Origin: an uncultured Bacilli bacterium
GTDB lineage: Bacteria > Bacillota_I > Bacilli_A > RF39 > UBA660
NCBI GenBank assembly: GCA_947632415.1
Contig: CANRPB010000014.1
Coordinates: 1 to 20,179, forward strand
Length of the DNA: 20,179 bases
Reading direction: 5' to 3'
Translations under genes and position numbers: made by a program
Notes under the pieces: model-generated
What the model was told of the DNA's origin: nothing
The model's input: only the letters and a program-made list of their open reading frames with translations
Databases searched by the model: none
Shown: piece by piece, positions 7,659-15,014 of the stretch
Numbering within the stretch: position 1 is the first letter of the stretch
Layout of the letters: each line of letters starts with the position of its first letter

Positions 7659-8155
7659 AAATAATCTTCGCCTTTAAATGGTTCGGTAAATAGTAGGTTT
7701 TTATAATTTTGTTGACGCAAAACTTCATATACGCCTATTGCCACGGAATTTGATAAATTTAGGGCTCTAATATTATCATTCATGGGTATTCTCATGCATG
7801 TGTCTAAGTTGTCTTTTAATATTTCTTTGGGTATACCGGTGCTTTCTTTTCCGAATATTAGGTAAATATTTTCATTTTGATTGCTGAAATCAAAGGATGT
7901 ATGTGGTTTTTTACCGTATCTTGTGAAGAAATAGTATTTTCCTTTATTTTGTTTTTTAAATTCTTCAAAATTTTCATATGTTTTGTAATCGCAGTGTTCT
8001 ATGTAGTTGACGCCACTTCTTTTGATGCTTTTTTCGTTGAGTTTGAATCCTAGTGGTTCAATTAAGTGCAATTTGGTTCCTGTTCCGGCGCATGTTCTCA
8101 TTATGTTTCCAGTGTTTTGTGGTATTTCTGGTTCGTATAGTACAACGTTAAGCAT
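7649..8155 (-). CDS. trmL: tRNA (cytidine(34)/uridine(34)-2'-O)-methyltransferase TrmL
   Basis: SPOUT-fold methyltransferase that uses S-adenosylmethionine to methylate the 2'-O of the wobble base in certain leucine tRNAs. The 168-residue length is typical. The three knot motifs are present: PEIPQNTGNIMRTC (9-22), IFGKESTGIP (100-109) and IPMNDNIRALNLSNSVAI (123-140). The start is ATG 8155: GGGGATGA lies before it and the protein then begins with the family's MLNVVLYEPEIPQNTGN. The 20 codons open upstream do not belong to it. The ATG overlaps the stop of the preceding gene as TAATG, so translation is coupled. Last gene of a four-gene operon. Confidence 0.95.
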   Translation of the reverse strand: MLNVVLYEPEIPQNTGNIMRTCAGTGTKLHLIEPLGFKLNEKSIKRSGVNYIEHCDYKTYENFEEFKKQNKGKYYFFTRYGKKPHTSFDFSNQNENIYLIFGKESTGIPKEILKDNLDTCMRIPMNDNIRALNLSNSVAIGVYEVLRQQNYKNLLFTEPFKGEDYLEK

Positions 8156-8646
8156 TAAATCATCCCCATTTTTTTGAAGTATCTTGTTAATTCGTCTTGG
8201 CTTTTGTTGGTGCATGGTGTAATGTCAATAATTTTACCATTTAAAAAATAGATTATTGTTGCATCGTTTTTTTCGATTGGTGAAAATTGGTTTTCTGAGA
8301 AGTCTTTAATTAATTTATTGATATTTTTGACATTGTCGGTATTTATGTATAAAAATTCTTTGTTTAGGTTATATTCTATAATAATTTTTTTTAGATTGGT
8401 GCTTACATAACCATCTGATGATACATAGATGACAAAATTATTTTTTTCTACTATGTAGTTGTTTATATTATTATATAGTTTTTCATAGTTATCATCTGAA
8501 ATATTTAAGACATACATGTTCATGTCTGAGTCATAGTTGGCAATATTGTTGCTTTTTTTGTATAAGAAAACAATGTATAAAACGGCTAGAATGGTAATTA
8601 GATAGATAACTGTTACAATTAAATAGTTTTTTATTTTTTTATTCAA
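8155..8646 (-). CDS. membrane-anchored thioredoxin-like protein without catalytic cysteines
   Basis: I propose a TTG start at 8646, just after GGGTGATCAC, giving 163 residues; an ATG six codons upstream (8664) overlaps the preceding gene and has only a weak ribosome site. One membrane helix follows a Lys-rich tip (YLIVTVIYLITILAVLYIVFLY). The outer part (about 50-160) looks like a degenerate thioredoxin fold: a NNFVIYVSSDGYVST strand-helix start, FLYINTDNVKNI, then KNDATIIYFLNGKIIDI. The CxxC and the cis-proline are both missing; the only Cys is near the C-terminus. Function unknown. It lies between an AAA+ ATPase and trmL, and resembles in plan the protein at 2238-2780. The fold is inference from pattern. 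Confidence 0.7.
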   Translation of the reverse strand: MNKKIKNYLIVTVIYLITILAVLYIVFLYKKSNNIANYDSDMNMYVLNISDDNYEKLYNNINNYIVEKNNFVIYVSSDGYVSTNLKKIIIEYNLNKEFLYINTDNVKNINKLIKDFSENQFSPIEKNDATIIYFLNGKIIDITPCTNKSQDELTRYFKKMGMI

Positions 8647-8650
8647 GTGA

Positions 8651-9628
8651 TCACCCAATTTCATTATTAACTTCTAAGTCTTCTAAAGTTACTATTGGTA
8701 AAGTTATATTTTCGTCTGTACAAAATTTTGAAAACTTTTCTCTAAAGTTAACTAGTTCTTTTATTATTGTGTCTGGATAGATTCTTTTGCTGATTTTTAT
8801 GGCGTTATAGACATCTATTATGTCTACTTCTTTTTTATCTTCGATGAGCGCTAAGGAGAAGGCTTGTGATAGAACGGAAAAGGCAATATCTGGATACATT
8901 GCTGATAAGCCATAAATTCTTTTATATTCGCTTGTCGCGCTTACAATAGATTCTAGTAAAAGTTTTATCATATAATCGTTGTATTTAAATTTTATTCCTG
9001 TTTGGTGTTCTATTCTTGGTAGTGATTGAAATAAGATTTCAACTGTAGTTGGTTCGTCTGGTTCTAAGACGTCAATTCGATCAAATCTTCTTAAGAATGC
9101 ACGGTCTCTAACTATGTATGTTTCATATTCTATGGTGGTGGTTGCGCCTATGGCTTTTATATCTCCTCTATCTAGACTTGGTTTTAAAATGTTTGCTAAG
9201 TCAATTGGTGATTCTGAATTTGCTCCAACAAGGGTGTGTACTTCATCGATAAACAGAATTACTTTGGACATTTTTTTTAGTTCATCTAATAGTATGTTGA
9301 TGGTTAGTTTTTCATTACCGTTTATATTTATTTTGTTCATTAACGAAGATGAGTTTACTTTAATGATTTGATATCCTTTTAAGGAAGCGGGAACGTCATC
9401 TCTTTGAATTTTGTAGGCAAGTCCTTCAACAATGGCTGTTTTACCAATACCTGGTTTACCTACTAGTAGTCCTGATTTGTCTGGTGTTAATAGGACTATC
9501 ATAAGTTTTTTGATTTCGTTTTCTCTGGCAATAGCTGGGTTGGTTATGTATGTTTTATCGGTTAAGTTTTCGCCAATGGTGTTTATGATTGAAAATTCTT
9601 CTTCAAATTTTATTATTTCTTCTTCCAT
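8651..9628 (-). CDS. solitary ClpC/ClpB-type AAA+ ATPase domain
   Basis: A 325-residue soluble ATPase corresponding to the first nucleotide-binding domain of ClpC/ClpB proteins. Visible motifs: Walker A GKPGIGKT (57-64), Walker B ILFIDE (124-129), sensor 1 IGATTTIEY (160-168) and arginine fingers FLRRFDR (178-184). The helical lid continues to about 300. The Clp N-domain, middle domain, second ATPase domain and ClpP-docking loop are all absent; full ClpC is about 810 residues. Where ClpC has TKYRGEFEDR with the substrate-gripping pore Tyr, this protein has about ININGNEKLT, so it may bind and hydrolyse ATP without threading substrate. ATG follows AGGTGA, which lies in the last codons of the upstream thioredoxin gene. 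Generic Clp names would overstate its function. Confidence 0.88.
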   Translation of the reverse strand: MEEEIIKFEEEFSIINTIGENLTDKTYITNPAIARENEIKKLMIVLLTPDKSGLLVGKPGIGKTAIVEGLAYKIQRDDVPASLKGYQIIKVNSSSLMNKININGNEKLTINILLDELKKMSKVILFIDEVHTLVGANSESPIDLANILKPSLDRGDIKAIGATTTIEYETYIVRDRAFLRRFDRIDVLEPDEPTTVEILFQSLPRIEHQTGIKFKYNDYMIKLLLESIVSATSEYKRIYGLSAMYPDIAFSVLSQAFSLALIEDKKEVDIIDVYNAIKISKRIYPDTIIKELVNFREKFSKFCTDENITLPIVTLEDLEVNNEIG

Positions 9629-9630
9629 TA

Positions 9631-10050
9631 TTATTCACCTATATATCCCATTTTTTTATAGGTATTTACGACAGTGCTCATTGATTCTGCACCTACAATT
9701 CTTTCGTAAACTGATGTATGCTTACCTTCATTTACGAAAATTGTTGTAGGGGTGCTTTTGAAATTAATTTCGCTCATTAATAGATTATAGTCGTCTTGTG
9801 ATAATTTGGATATATCTATATATCTTACATCAACTTGATATTTTGTTATAAATGATTCCATTGTTCCTTTAAATAGTGCACAGGCACTACAAGTTGATGA
9901 ACCAATAACTAGTGGAAATGTTTCTTTATTTTCCATTAGTTCTTGATATTCCGCATAGCTTATTTCATGGTATGTTGTTAGTTGTTTTTTGTTACATCCA
10001 CTAATTATTAAAACAAATAATATCATAGTTAAGCATAATATTTTTTTCAT
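9631..10050 (-). CDS. thioredoxin-fold lipoprotein with CxxC motif
   Basis: A 139-residue lipoprotein. The signal peptide ends in the lipobox IISGC (Cys 19). The mature part is a compact thioredoxin fold: FPLVIGSSTCSACALFK with the redox pair Cys54-Cys57, VDVRYIDISK, and the cis-proline loop FKSTPTTIFVNEG (Pro101). It is expected to act outside the membrane as a thiol-disulfide exchanger; the wall-side partner is unknown. GAGGTGA precedes the ATG. It is the first gene of an operon with the Clp-like ATPase, a cysteine-less thioredoxin-like membrane protein and trmL. Similar small proteins are annotated as thioredoxins or bacteriocin transport accessory proteins, but there is no bacteriocin gene here. 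Confidence 0.88.
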   Translation of the reverse strand: MKKILCLTMILFVLIISGCNKKQLTTYHEISYAEYQELMENKETFPLVIGSSTCSACALFKGTMESFITKYQVDVRYIDISKLSQDDYNLLMSEINFKSTPTTIFVNEGKHTSVYERIVGAESMSTVVNTYKKMGYIGE

Positions 10051-10076
10051 TTTCTCACCTCTTGTACTACATGAAT

Positions 10077-10082
10077 ATTATA
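10077..10082 (-). promoter_or_regulatory. -10 box for the thioredoxin-ATPase-trmL operon
   Basis: Reverse strand TATAAT, 27 bases before the start codon at 10050, directly after the terminator of the upstream gene. No clear -35 box. Confidence 0.45.
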
Positions 10083-10094
10083 ATACATTAGTGA

Positions 10095-10131
10095 ATAAAA
10101 AAAAAGAGATTTTTTTAATTTTAGTCTCTTT
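10095..10131 (-). terminator. terminator after the LysM gene
   Basis: Reverse strand AAAGAGA (10125-10131) pairs with TCTCTTT (10103-10109) across a 15-base A/T loop, then a run of at least eight T. The stem begins in the last codons of the LysM gene. Confidence 0.7.
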
Positions 10132-10561
10132 CATAGATAATAAGTTGTCCTGACATTAGCGCTAATGCATTGTTGTTCTTTAATAAGTCGTTGATGGTTG
10201 TTGATGTTTTTCTTGAAATGTTTGATAGTGTATCGCCTTCTTTTGTTATGTATGTTGCAATGTTTTCTTTGGGTATTAGTATTTCTTGATTGGGATATAT
10301 GTAGTCTCCTTCTTTGATGCCATTTATGGCATATAAAACATCTACATCTTGGTTGTACATTCTTGCAATGTTGTATAGGTTATCGCCACTTTTTACTATA
10401 TATCGGTAATATAGACTATTATTTTTAGGAATAACTATCATATCTCCTGTGTTAAAGTTGTTTGCGCCATTGATTCTTTCAAGTTCATTAACTGTTGTTC
10501 CTAGTCTTTCAGCTAATGAATCAAATGTATCATTATCCATAATTTCATATACTTGATACAT
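10121..10561 (-). CDS. triple LysM-domain protein without a signal peptide
   Basis: The 146-residue product consists of three LysM repeats and nothing else. These are MYQVYEIMDNDTFDSLAERL to MIVIPK (about 1-45), YIVKSGDNLYNIARMYN to ILIPKE (about 53-98) and YITKEGDTLSNISRKTS to QLIIYER (about 103-145). LysM modules bind N-acetylglucosamine in peptidoglycan or chitin. There is no signal peptide, anchor or catalytic domain, and upstream codons do not add one. ATG follows GGGGTGAT. It lies downstream of the deacetylase gene with a 44-base gap and no terminator, so the two are probably cotranscribed. In spore formers, leaderless LysM proteins act in the mother cell; here the target is unknown. 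Confidence 0.88.
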   Translation of the reverse strand: MYQVYEIMDNDTFDSLAERLGTTVNELERINGANNFNTGDMIVIPKNNSLYYRYIVKSGDNLYNIARMYNQDVDVLYAINGIKEGDYIYPNQEILIPKENIATYITKEGDTLSNISRKTSTTINDLLKNNNALALMSGQLIIYERD

Positions 10562-10605
10562 TATATCACCCCATATTAGTATATGATATATGTCTTTTTT
10601 AGTGA

Positions 10606-11991
10606 TTAGTTGGATATTTTATGATGTGTAGTTGGACTGTTTGTATTTAAGGCTTCAAAACGATATCCATGGGCTTGTCCGTATTCGATTATTTTGCTTA
10701 CGGCTTTGACACTATTGGCGTTGGTGTCATGTTGAAGAACAACATAGTATGGATTTGTTCCTAGGGATTTTATGACGTTTTGAGCATAGTTATCGGATGA
10801 TAATACTTTTCCTTCGGCATCTCCACTAGATATGTTCCAATCAAAGTATTTATAACCTTTTTCTGTTACTAGTTGTGATAGTGATGTCATTATCCCTGGT
10901 GTTATTTTACTAACGGTGTTTGAACTTCCGCCTGGGAAACGAATTAGTTTTGAGTATTCTCCTGTTAAGTTTTTAACTGTTTCGCTTATTGTGTTTAGGT
11001 CGTTGAAGTATGCACCAATGCTTGAATAAATCGTGCTGTAGTTGTGTGTATTGGTATGAAGTCCTATGGAGTGTCCTTCTTGGTATGCTCTTGTTATGTT
11101 GTAGTTGTAACTTGGATTTCTTCCCGTTACAAAGAAGGTCGCTTTAACATTATATTTGGCTAGTATGTCTAAAAGTTCGCTTGTGTATTTACTTGGTCCA
11201 TCGTCAAAAGTTAAGTATATGACTTGGTTGGTGGCCATTTTATATACATTTATATTTCTTGTAACTGTTGTTTGGTTTGAGGATGTGTCTGTAACTGTAT
11301 AGGTTATTTCGTAATTGCCTGGTTTTGATGTGTCTACATTGCCAGTTATTGTTACTTTGTCGGTTATGTTACCGTCACAGTTATCAAGTGCTTCATAACC
11401 TGGTTCGTTGTAGGTTGTATTTACGGGAATTGCAATTGAATTTCCATTTTTTAAAGTAATTGTTGGTTGTTCTTTGTCTTCTTTTTTTATGGGGATTGTT
11501 TTTAGTGTAACGTTATATGATGTATCTAGTGCTAATAGGGCAATTTTGTCATCAAATGTTTTTTTGATTATTTTGGGGGTTATGTCTCCGCCTATGTTGT
11601 CGTATGCTGTGTATTTCATATCGTATTCGGTTTGATTGGGACAGATTTTTATCTCTTCATTTTCAGTGGTTATGACGGGTTTATCTTTGTCAATCACACT
11701 TATTTTGGATGTTATTTGTTTTTTATGCCCTTTATATTGTGCGGTATATTTTACTACATATGTTCCAATTTTTGATGTATCAATGGTATCAACGTCAATT
11801 TTTATATTTTTACATCCTAAAATTTTGTTGCCGTAGCAGGCTGTAACCTCAGTATTTATTTCTTCATTTAATCCTATGTAAGCATGATAATTATTGGGAA
11901 TGCTAAAGATAATATTTTTCTTTAAAATTAAAAAGCTTAGTATGATAATTATTAGTGCAATTGTTATTATGAATATGTATTTTTTATTCAC
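10606..11991 (-). CDS. membrane-anchored polysaccharide deacetylase (CE4) with Ig-like repeats
   Basis: Predicted metal-dependent N-deacetylase acting on wall glycans (peptidoglycan or a related polymer). One N-terminal membrane helix (about 5-23) is followed by Ig-like, DUF5011-type repeats (about 30-100, 103-170 and 175-250; e.g. PGNYEITYTVTDTSSN). The NodB catalytic domain runs from about 256 to 450. CE4 motifs: TFDDGP (Asp263, Asp264), HTNTH (His312, His316), RFPGG (Arg351), DWNISSGD (Asp384) and LQHD (His421). GTG start at 11991, supported by AGAAGG five bases upstream; it overlaps the end of the lipoprotein gene by 8 bases. The wall-binding Ig repeats and the following LysM gene suggest a shared role in wall modification. 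Confidence 0.93.
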   Translation of the reverse strand: MNKKYIFIITIALIIIILSFLILKKNIIFSIPNNYHAYIGLNEEINTEVTACYGNKILGCKNIKIDVDTIDTSKIGTYVVKYTAQYKGHKKQITSKISVIDKDKPVITTENEEIKICPNQTEYDMKYTAYDNIGGDITPKIIKKTFDDKIALLALDTSYNVTLKTIPIKKEDKEQPTITLKNGNSIAIPVNTTYNEPGYEALDNCDGNITDKVTITGNVDTSKPGNYEITYTVTDTSSNQTTVTRNINVYKMATNQVIYLTFDDGPSKYTSELLDILAKYNVKATFFVTGRNPSYNYNITRAYQEGHSIGLHTNTHNYSTIYSSIGAYFNDLNTISETVKNLTGEYSKLIRFPGGSSNTVSKITPGIMTSLSQLVTEKGYKYFDWNISSGDAEGKVLSSDNYAQNVIKSLGTNPYYVVLQHDTNANSVKAVSKIIEYGQAHGYRFEALNTNSPTTHHKISN

Positions 11992-12292
11992 AATGGCCTT
12001 CTAAATCCTTTAAGCTTTCATTCATAATTCTCACTGCTTCTTCATTGTCTGTGACTCCTACTAGGTATTCTTCGTTTAGAATGTCCACTGTTTCTTGTCC
12101 TAGTTCGCCTTCAACTGAATCAATATATTTGACAATTTGACCATTTTCAAGCATGAGCGTAAATTTGTCTTCTTCTACTGTACAGTTCATCTCACCTTTT
12201 ATTATTTCTTTTGGTTTGGAGTTGGTTTCAGTTGCTGAACAACCGCATAATAGCACTAAAATTGATAAACTTAGAAAAATATGTTTATGCAT
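11984..12292 (-). CDS. small lipoprotein, unknown function
   Basis: A 102-residue secreted lipoprotein. Signal peptide MHKHIFLSLSILVLLCGC, Cys 18 being the lipidated residue; the lipobox is LCGC, slightly unusual in having Cys two positions before. The mature part is acidic, starts GEMNCTVEEDKFTLMLENGQ and ends DLEGHCE; two cysteines (in MNCTV and at the C-terminus) could form a disulfide. The opening resembles short YehR/DUF1307-type lipoproteins but the match is not strong. ATG follows AAGGTGAT. It is the first gene of the unit with the deacetylase, which overlaps it. Confidence 0.78.
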   Translation of the reverse strand: MHKHIFLSLSILVLLCGCSATETNSKPKEIIKGEMNCTVEEDKFTLMLENGQIVKYIDSVEGELGQETVDILNEEYLVGVTDNEEAVRIMNESLKDLEGHCE

Positions 12293-12314
12293 ACAATCAC
12301 CTTCCTATATGGAT

Positions 12315-12343
12315 ATTTTATCAAATTAAGTATCTAAAGTCTA
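12315..12343 (-). promoter_or_regulatory. promoter of the lipoprotein-deacetylase-LysM operon
   Basis: Reverse strand: TAGACT (12338-12343), 17-base spacer ending in TGA, then TAAAAT (12315-12320): an extended -10 with a fair -35 at ideal spacing. Confidence 0.65.
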
Positions 12344-12404
12344 TATACATTTTTGATATTTTTTTTCGTTATATTGTTAATTTTATGGTTTTAGGGCATG
12401 ATAC

Positions 12405-12410
12405 TATAAT
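12405..12410 (+). promoter_or_regulatory. candidate -10 box for the FkbM gene
   Basis: TATAAT 66 bases before the ATG, with only a weak -35 (about 12382-12388). A second TATAAT lies at 12455-12460, close to the ribosome site. Either may be the real one; the palindrome at 12431-12444 lies between them. Confidence 0.35.
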
Positions 12411-12430
12411 TTAATAAAGGTATTTTTTAT

Positions 12431-12444
12431 TATCATATATGATA
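12431..12444. promoter_or_regulatory. 14-base perfect palindrome upstream of the FkbM gene
   Basis: TATCATATATGATA is a perfect inverted repeat in the 183-base divergent region, 32 bases before the FkbM start codon and between two candidate -10 boxes. It could be an operator for a dimeric regulator. AT richness makes chance palindromes fairly likely. Confidence 0.3.
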
Positions 12445-12475
12445 GTTAGTTTAATATAATAATGAAGGGGGTTTT

Positions 12476-13423
12476 ATGAATCATATTGATGTTAATTTTA
12501 ATAATTTAGTTTCTTTGATTAGAAGTCAATCTTTAGAGGAAGTTTATAGTCATATTAGGGATTGTTTTTTGAGGATAAATCCTAATATTCAAATTTCTTT
12601 ACAAGATTATTTTGAGAAGTTTTCTTATTGGGGGAAAATACAAAGGGAGAGTGGTAATTATGAGGAATTATATAATCGTTCTAAGTCATTAAAGGAAAAT
12701 ATAGATGATTATGTTTGGTTATATAGTAAATTAGGTGACTATCGCTCAAAAAAGTTACTTTTTGCTATTATGAATAATTGGTATAATTTTGATTTTGATA
12801 CACTCAGAACTTGTTTTGAGGGTAATTATTCGCATTATTTTGATTTGGATATTGTAAAGTGTGATGAAAATGAGGTGTTTGTTGATTTAGGTGCTTATAC
12901 TGGTGATACTGTTATTGATTATTTAACTCAATATGGCGCTAATAAATATAAAAAAATATATTGTTATGAGATAACTAGTGATATTTTTGAGCAGTTAAAA
13001 AATAATTTGTGCCACTTCAAAAATATTAAATGTATCCAGAAGGGGGTTTCTGATAAGAAGGAAAGTCTTTATGTAAAAAAAAGTTTGGTTGATTATTCTG
13101 CAAATACTGTTTCTGATGATGGTGATGAGGAAATACAGTGTGTTACGATTGATGATGATATAGATGAAAATATTACTATGATTAAAATGGATATTGAGGG
13201 TTTTGAACAAAGGGCTTTAATGGGGTGTCAAAGACATATTATAAATGAGCATCCTAAATTATTGATATCTGTTTATCATAATCATGAGGATATATTTAAA
13301 ATACCTGTTATGATTGAAAATATGTGTAAAGGTTATCATTTTTATTTGAGGTATTATGGGAATAATATTTTTCCAACTGAGACGGTTTTGCTTGCTATTT
13401 ATGACAATAAAAAGGCACCATAA
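12476..13423 (+). CDS. FkbM-family S-adenosylmethionine-dependent methyltransferase
   Basis: A 315-residue protein with a roughly 130-residue helical N-terminal extension and a class I methyltransferase domain of FkbM type. The SAM-binding motif I VFVDLGAYTGDT lies at 134-145, the acidic residue after strand 2 is in IYCYE (161-165), and the conserved IKMDIEGFE block lies at 236-244. FkbM enzymes generally O-methylate sugars or secondary metabolites, often in glycan clusters. ATG start after AAGGGGGT. It stands alone on the plus strand with no glycosyltransferase beside it, so its substrate cannot be inferred; a lone gene with this outlook may have been acquired. It ends in a terminator shared with the convergent FAD gene. 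Confidence 0.9.
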   Translation: MNHIDVNFNNLVSLIRSQSLEEVYSHIRDCFLRINPNIQISLQDYFEKFSYWGKIQRESGNYEELYNRSKSLKENIDDYVWLYSKLGDYRSKKLLFAIMNNWYNFDFDTLRTCFEGNYSHYFDLDIVKCDENEVFVDLGAYTGDTVIDYLTQYGANKYKKIYCYEITSDIFEQLKNNLCHFKNIKCIQKGVSDKKESLYVKKSLVDYSANTVSDDGDEEIQCVTIDDDIDENITMIKMDIEGFEQRALMGCQRHIINEHPKLLISVYHNHEDIFKIPVMIENMCKGYHFYLRYYGNNIFPTETVLLAIYDNKKAP

Positions 13424-13441
13424 GTTTTTTATGGTGTTTTT
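13416..13441. terminator. bidirectional terminator between convergent FkbM and FAD genes
   Basis: Eight-pair perfect stem CACCATAA (13416-13423) / TTATGGTG (13429-13436), loop GTTTT, with TTTTT following on the plus strand and CCTTTTTAT on the reverse strand. It overlaps the FkbM stop codon. Confidence 0.88.
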
Positions 13442-15014
13442 AATTTGCTTTATATTTTGAAGTTATTTTTTCAAATATTTTTATGCCGTCTACGGCTGAG
13501 GAGATTATACCTCCTGCATAGCCTGCTCCTTCACCGCCAGGATAAATATTGTTGATGTTTGAAATTAAGTTTTCGTCTCGGTATATTCTAATTGGCGATG
13601 ATGTTCTTGATTCAACTCCTGCCAATATTACTTCTTCGTCATTAAATCCTTTGATTTTTTGGTTAAATGATTGTATGCCTTCTTTAATGGCTTTGTTTAT
13701 GTCATCATTAAAGAGTTGGTTCAGATCTGCGATGGTATATTTTCCTTTTATTTCTGGTAATAATTTAGTGAATTTAGATGGTTTTTGTTTGTTTAAATAG
13801 TCGCCATATTTTTCAACTGGAATGTATCCTTTGCCAATGGTAAATGCTTTTTTTTCTAATTGTTCTTGGAATTTAATGCCATCGAATAAATTTTCACCGT
13901 AATCTTTACTTGATACGGTTACAACAATTGCGCTATTGGCTATTTTACTTTCTCTATCATGATTGCTCATACCGTTTACAACGATTCCTTCTTTGGTGCT
14001 GGATGCGTTTACAACATATCCTCCTGGACACATACAAAATGAGTAGACTCCTCTTCCTTCTTTGGTATTGTATGTTAGTTTGTAGCTAGCTGGTTTTAGA
14101 TATTTATAATATTTTCCGTATTGGTTTTTATTTATCATTTCTTGTGGATGCATTATGCGTATTCCTACGGCAAAGGGTTTATTTTGCATTTTTATGCCTT
14201 TTTCATTTAACATTTTAAATGTATCTCTTGCGCTATGTCCTATAGCTAATACTAGTAAATCACATGTTATTTCTTTGTCATTAATAATGATTTTTTTTAT
14301 ATTGTTATTGTTTATAATGATGTCTGTTAGGCATGAATTATAGTGAATTTCTCCTCCTAAGGATATAATTTTATTTCGCATGTTTTTTACTACATTAACT
14401 AATTTGTCGGTTCCAATGTGGGGCATAAAATCATACATTATTTCATTTGGTGCTCCATTGTCTATAAATATTTTTAATATTTCTTTGATACGGTTGTTTT
14501 TGTCTTTGATTTGGGTGCTTAATTTACCGTCTGAGAAGGTGCCTGCTCCTCCTTCGCCAAATTGAACGTTGGAGTTGGGATTGAGTTGGTTTGTTTCCCA
14601 AAATTGGGATACTGTTTTAATTCTTTTGTCAATTTCTTCGCCACGTTCAAAAATAATTGGTTTATATCCATATTGCGCTAATTTATAGGCACAAAACAGG
14701 CCACATGGTCCACTTCCGATAATTATTGGTCTTGAGTTTATTTTAGTGTTTCCTGATGGTTCGTATGAGTATTCTTTTTCGTTTGATAGAGATATATCGG
14801 TATTGAATTTTATTTTTTTTATATTTGATACATCAACATCAATTTCATATATATAGTAAATGTGTTCTTTTTTTCTTGCATCAATGCTTTTTTTTATTAT
14901 TTTATATGTTGTGATTTCATTTTTATTTATTGATAATTTTTGTGCTAGGGCGTTTATTATATTTTCTTTGGTGTCTTTTTGAACGTCTATTTTTATTTGT
15001 TTTACTTTAATCAT
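13440..15014 (-). CDS. FAD-dependent oxidoreductase of the COG2509 type
   Basis: A 524-residue cytoplasmic flavoprotein. A roughly 85-residue N-terminal domain precedes the FAD-binding core: dinucleotide motif PIIIGSGPCGLFCAYKLA (about 96-113) with FERG after it, FGEGGAGTFSDGKL (152-165), and near the C-terminus YPGGEGAGYAGGIISSAVDG, the second flavin contact. This layout is that of the widespread uncharacterised FAD-dependent family often labelled only NAD(P)/FAD-dependent oxidoreductase. Its substrate is not known. The ATG at 15014 is chosen because AGGTGAT precedes it; a GTG three codons upstream lies in that site. It overlaps the previous FAD gene by 8 bases, so the two are cotranscribed and coupled. 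Confidence 0.9.
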   Translation of the reverse strand: MIKVKQIKIDVQKDTKENIINALAQKLSINKNEITTYKIIKKSIDARKKEHIYYIYEIDVDVSNIKKIKFNTDISLSNEKEYSYEPSGNTKINSRPIIIGSGPCGLFCAYKLAQYGYKPIIFERGEEIDKRIKTVSQFWETNQLNPNSNVQFGEGGAGTFSDGKLSTQIKDKNNRIKEILKIFIDNGAPNEIMYDFMPHIGTDKLVNVVKNMRNKIISLGGEIHYNSCLTDIIINNNNIKKIIINDKEITCDLLVLAIGHSARDTFKMLNEKGIKMQNKPFAVGIRIMHPQEMINKNQYGKYYKYLKPASYKLTYNTKEGRGVYSFCMCPGGYVVNASSTKEGIVVNGMSNHDRESKIANSAIVVTVSSKDYGENLFDGIKFQEQLEKKAFTIGKGYIPVEKYGDYLNKQKPSKFTKLLPEIKGKYTIADLNQLFNDDINKAIKEGIQSFNQKIKGFNDEEVILAGVESRTSSPIRIYRDENLISNINNIYPGGEGAGYAGGIISSAVDGIKIFEKITSKYKAN

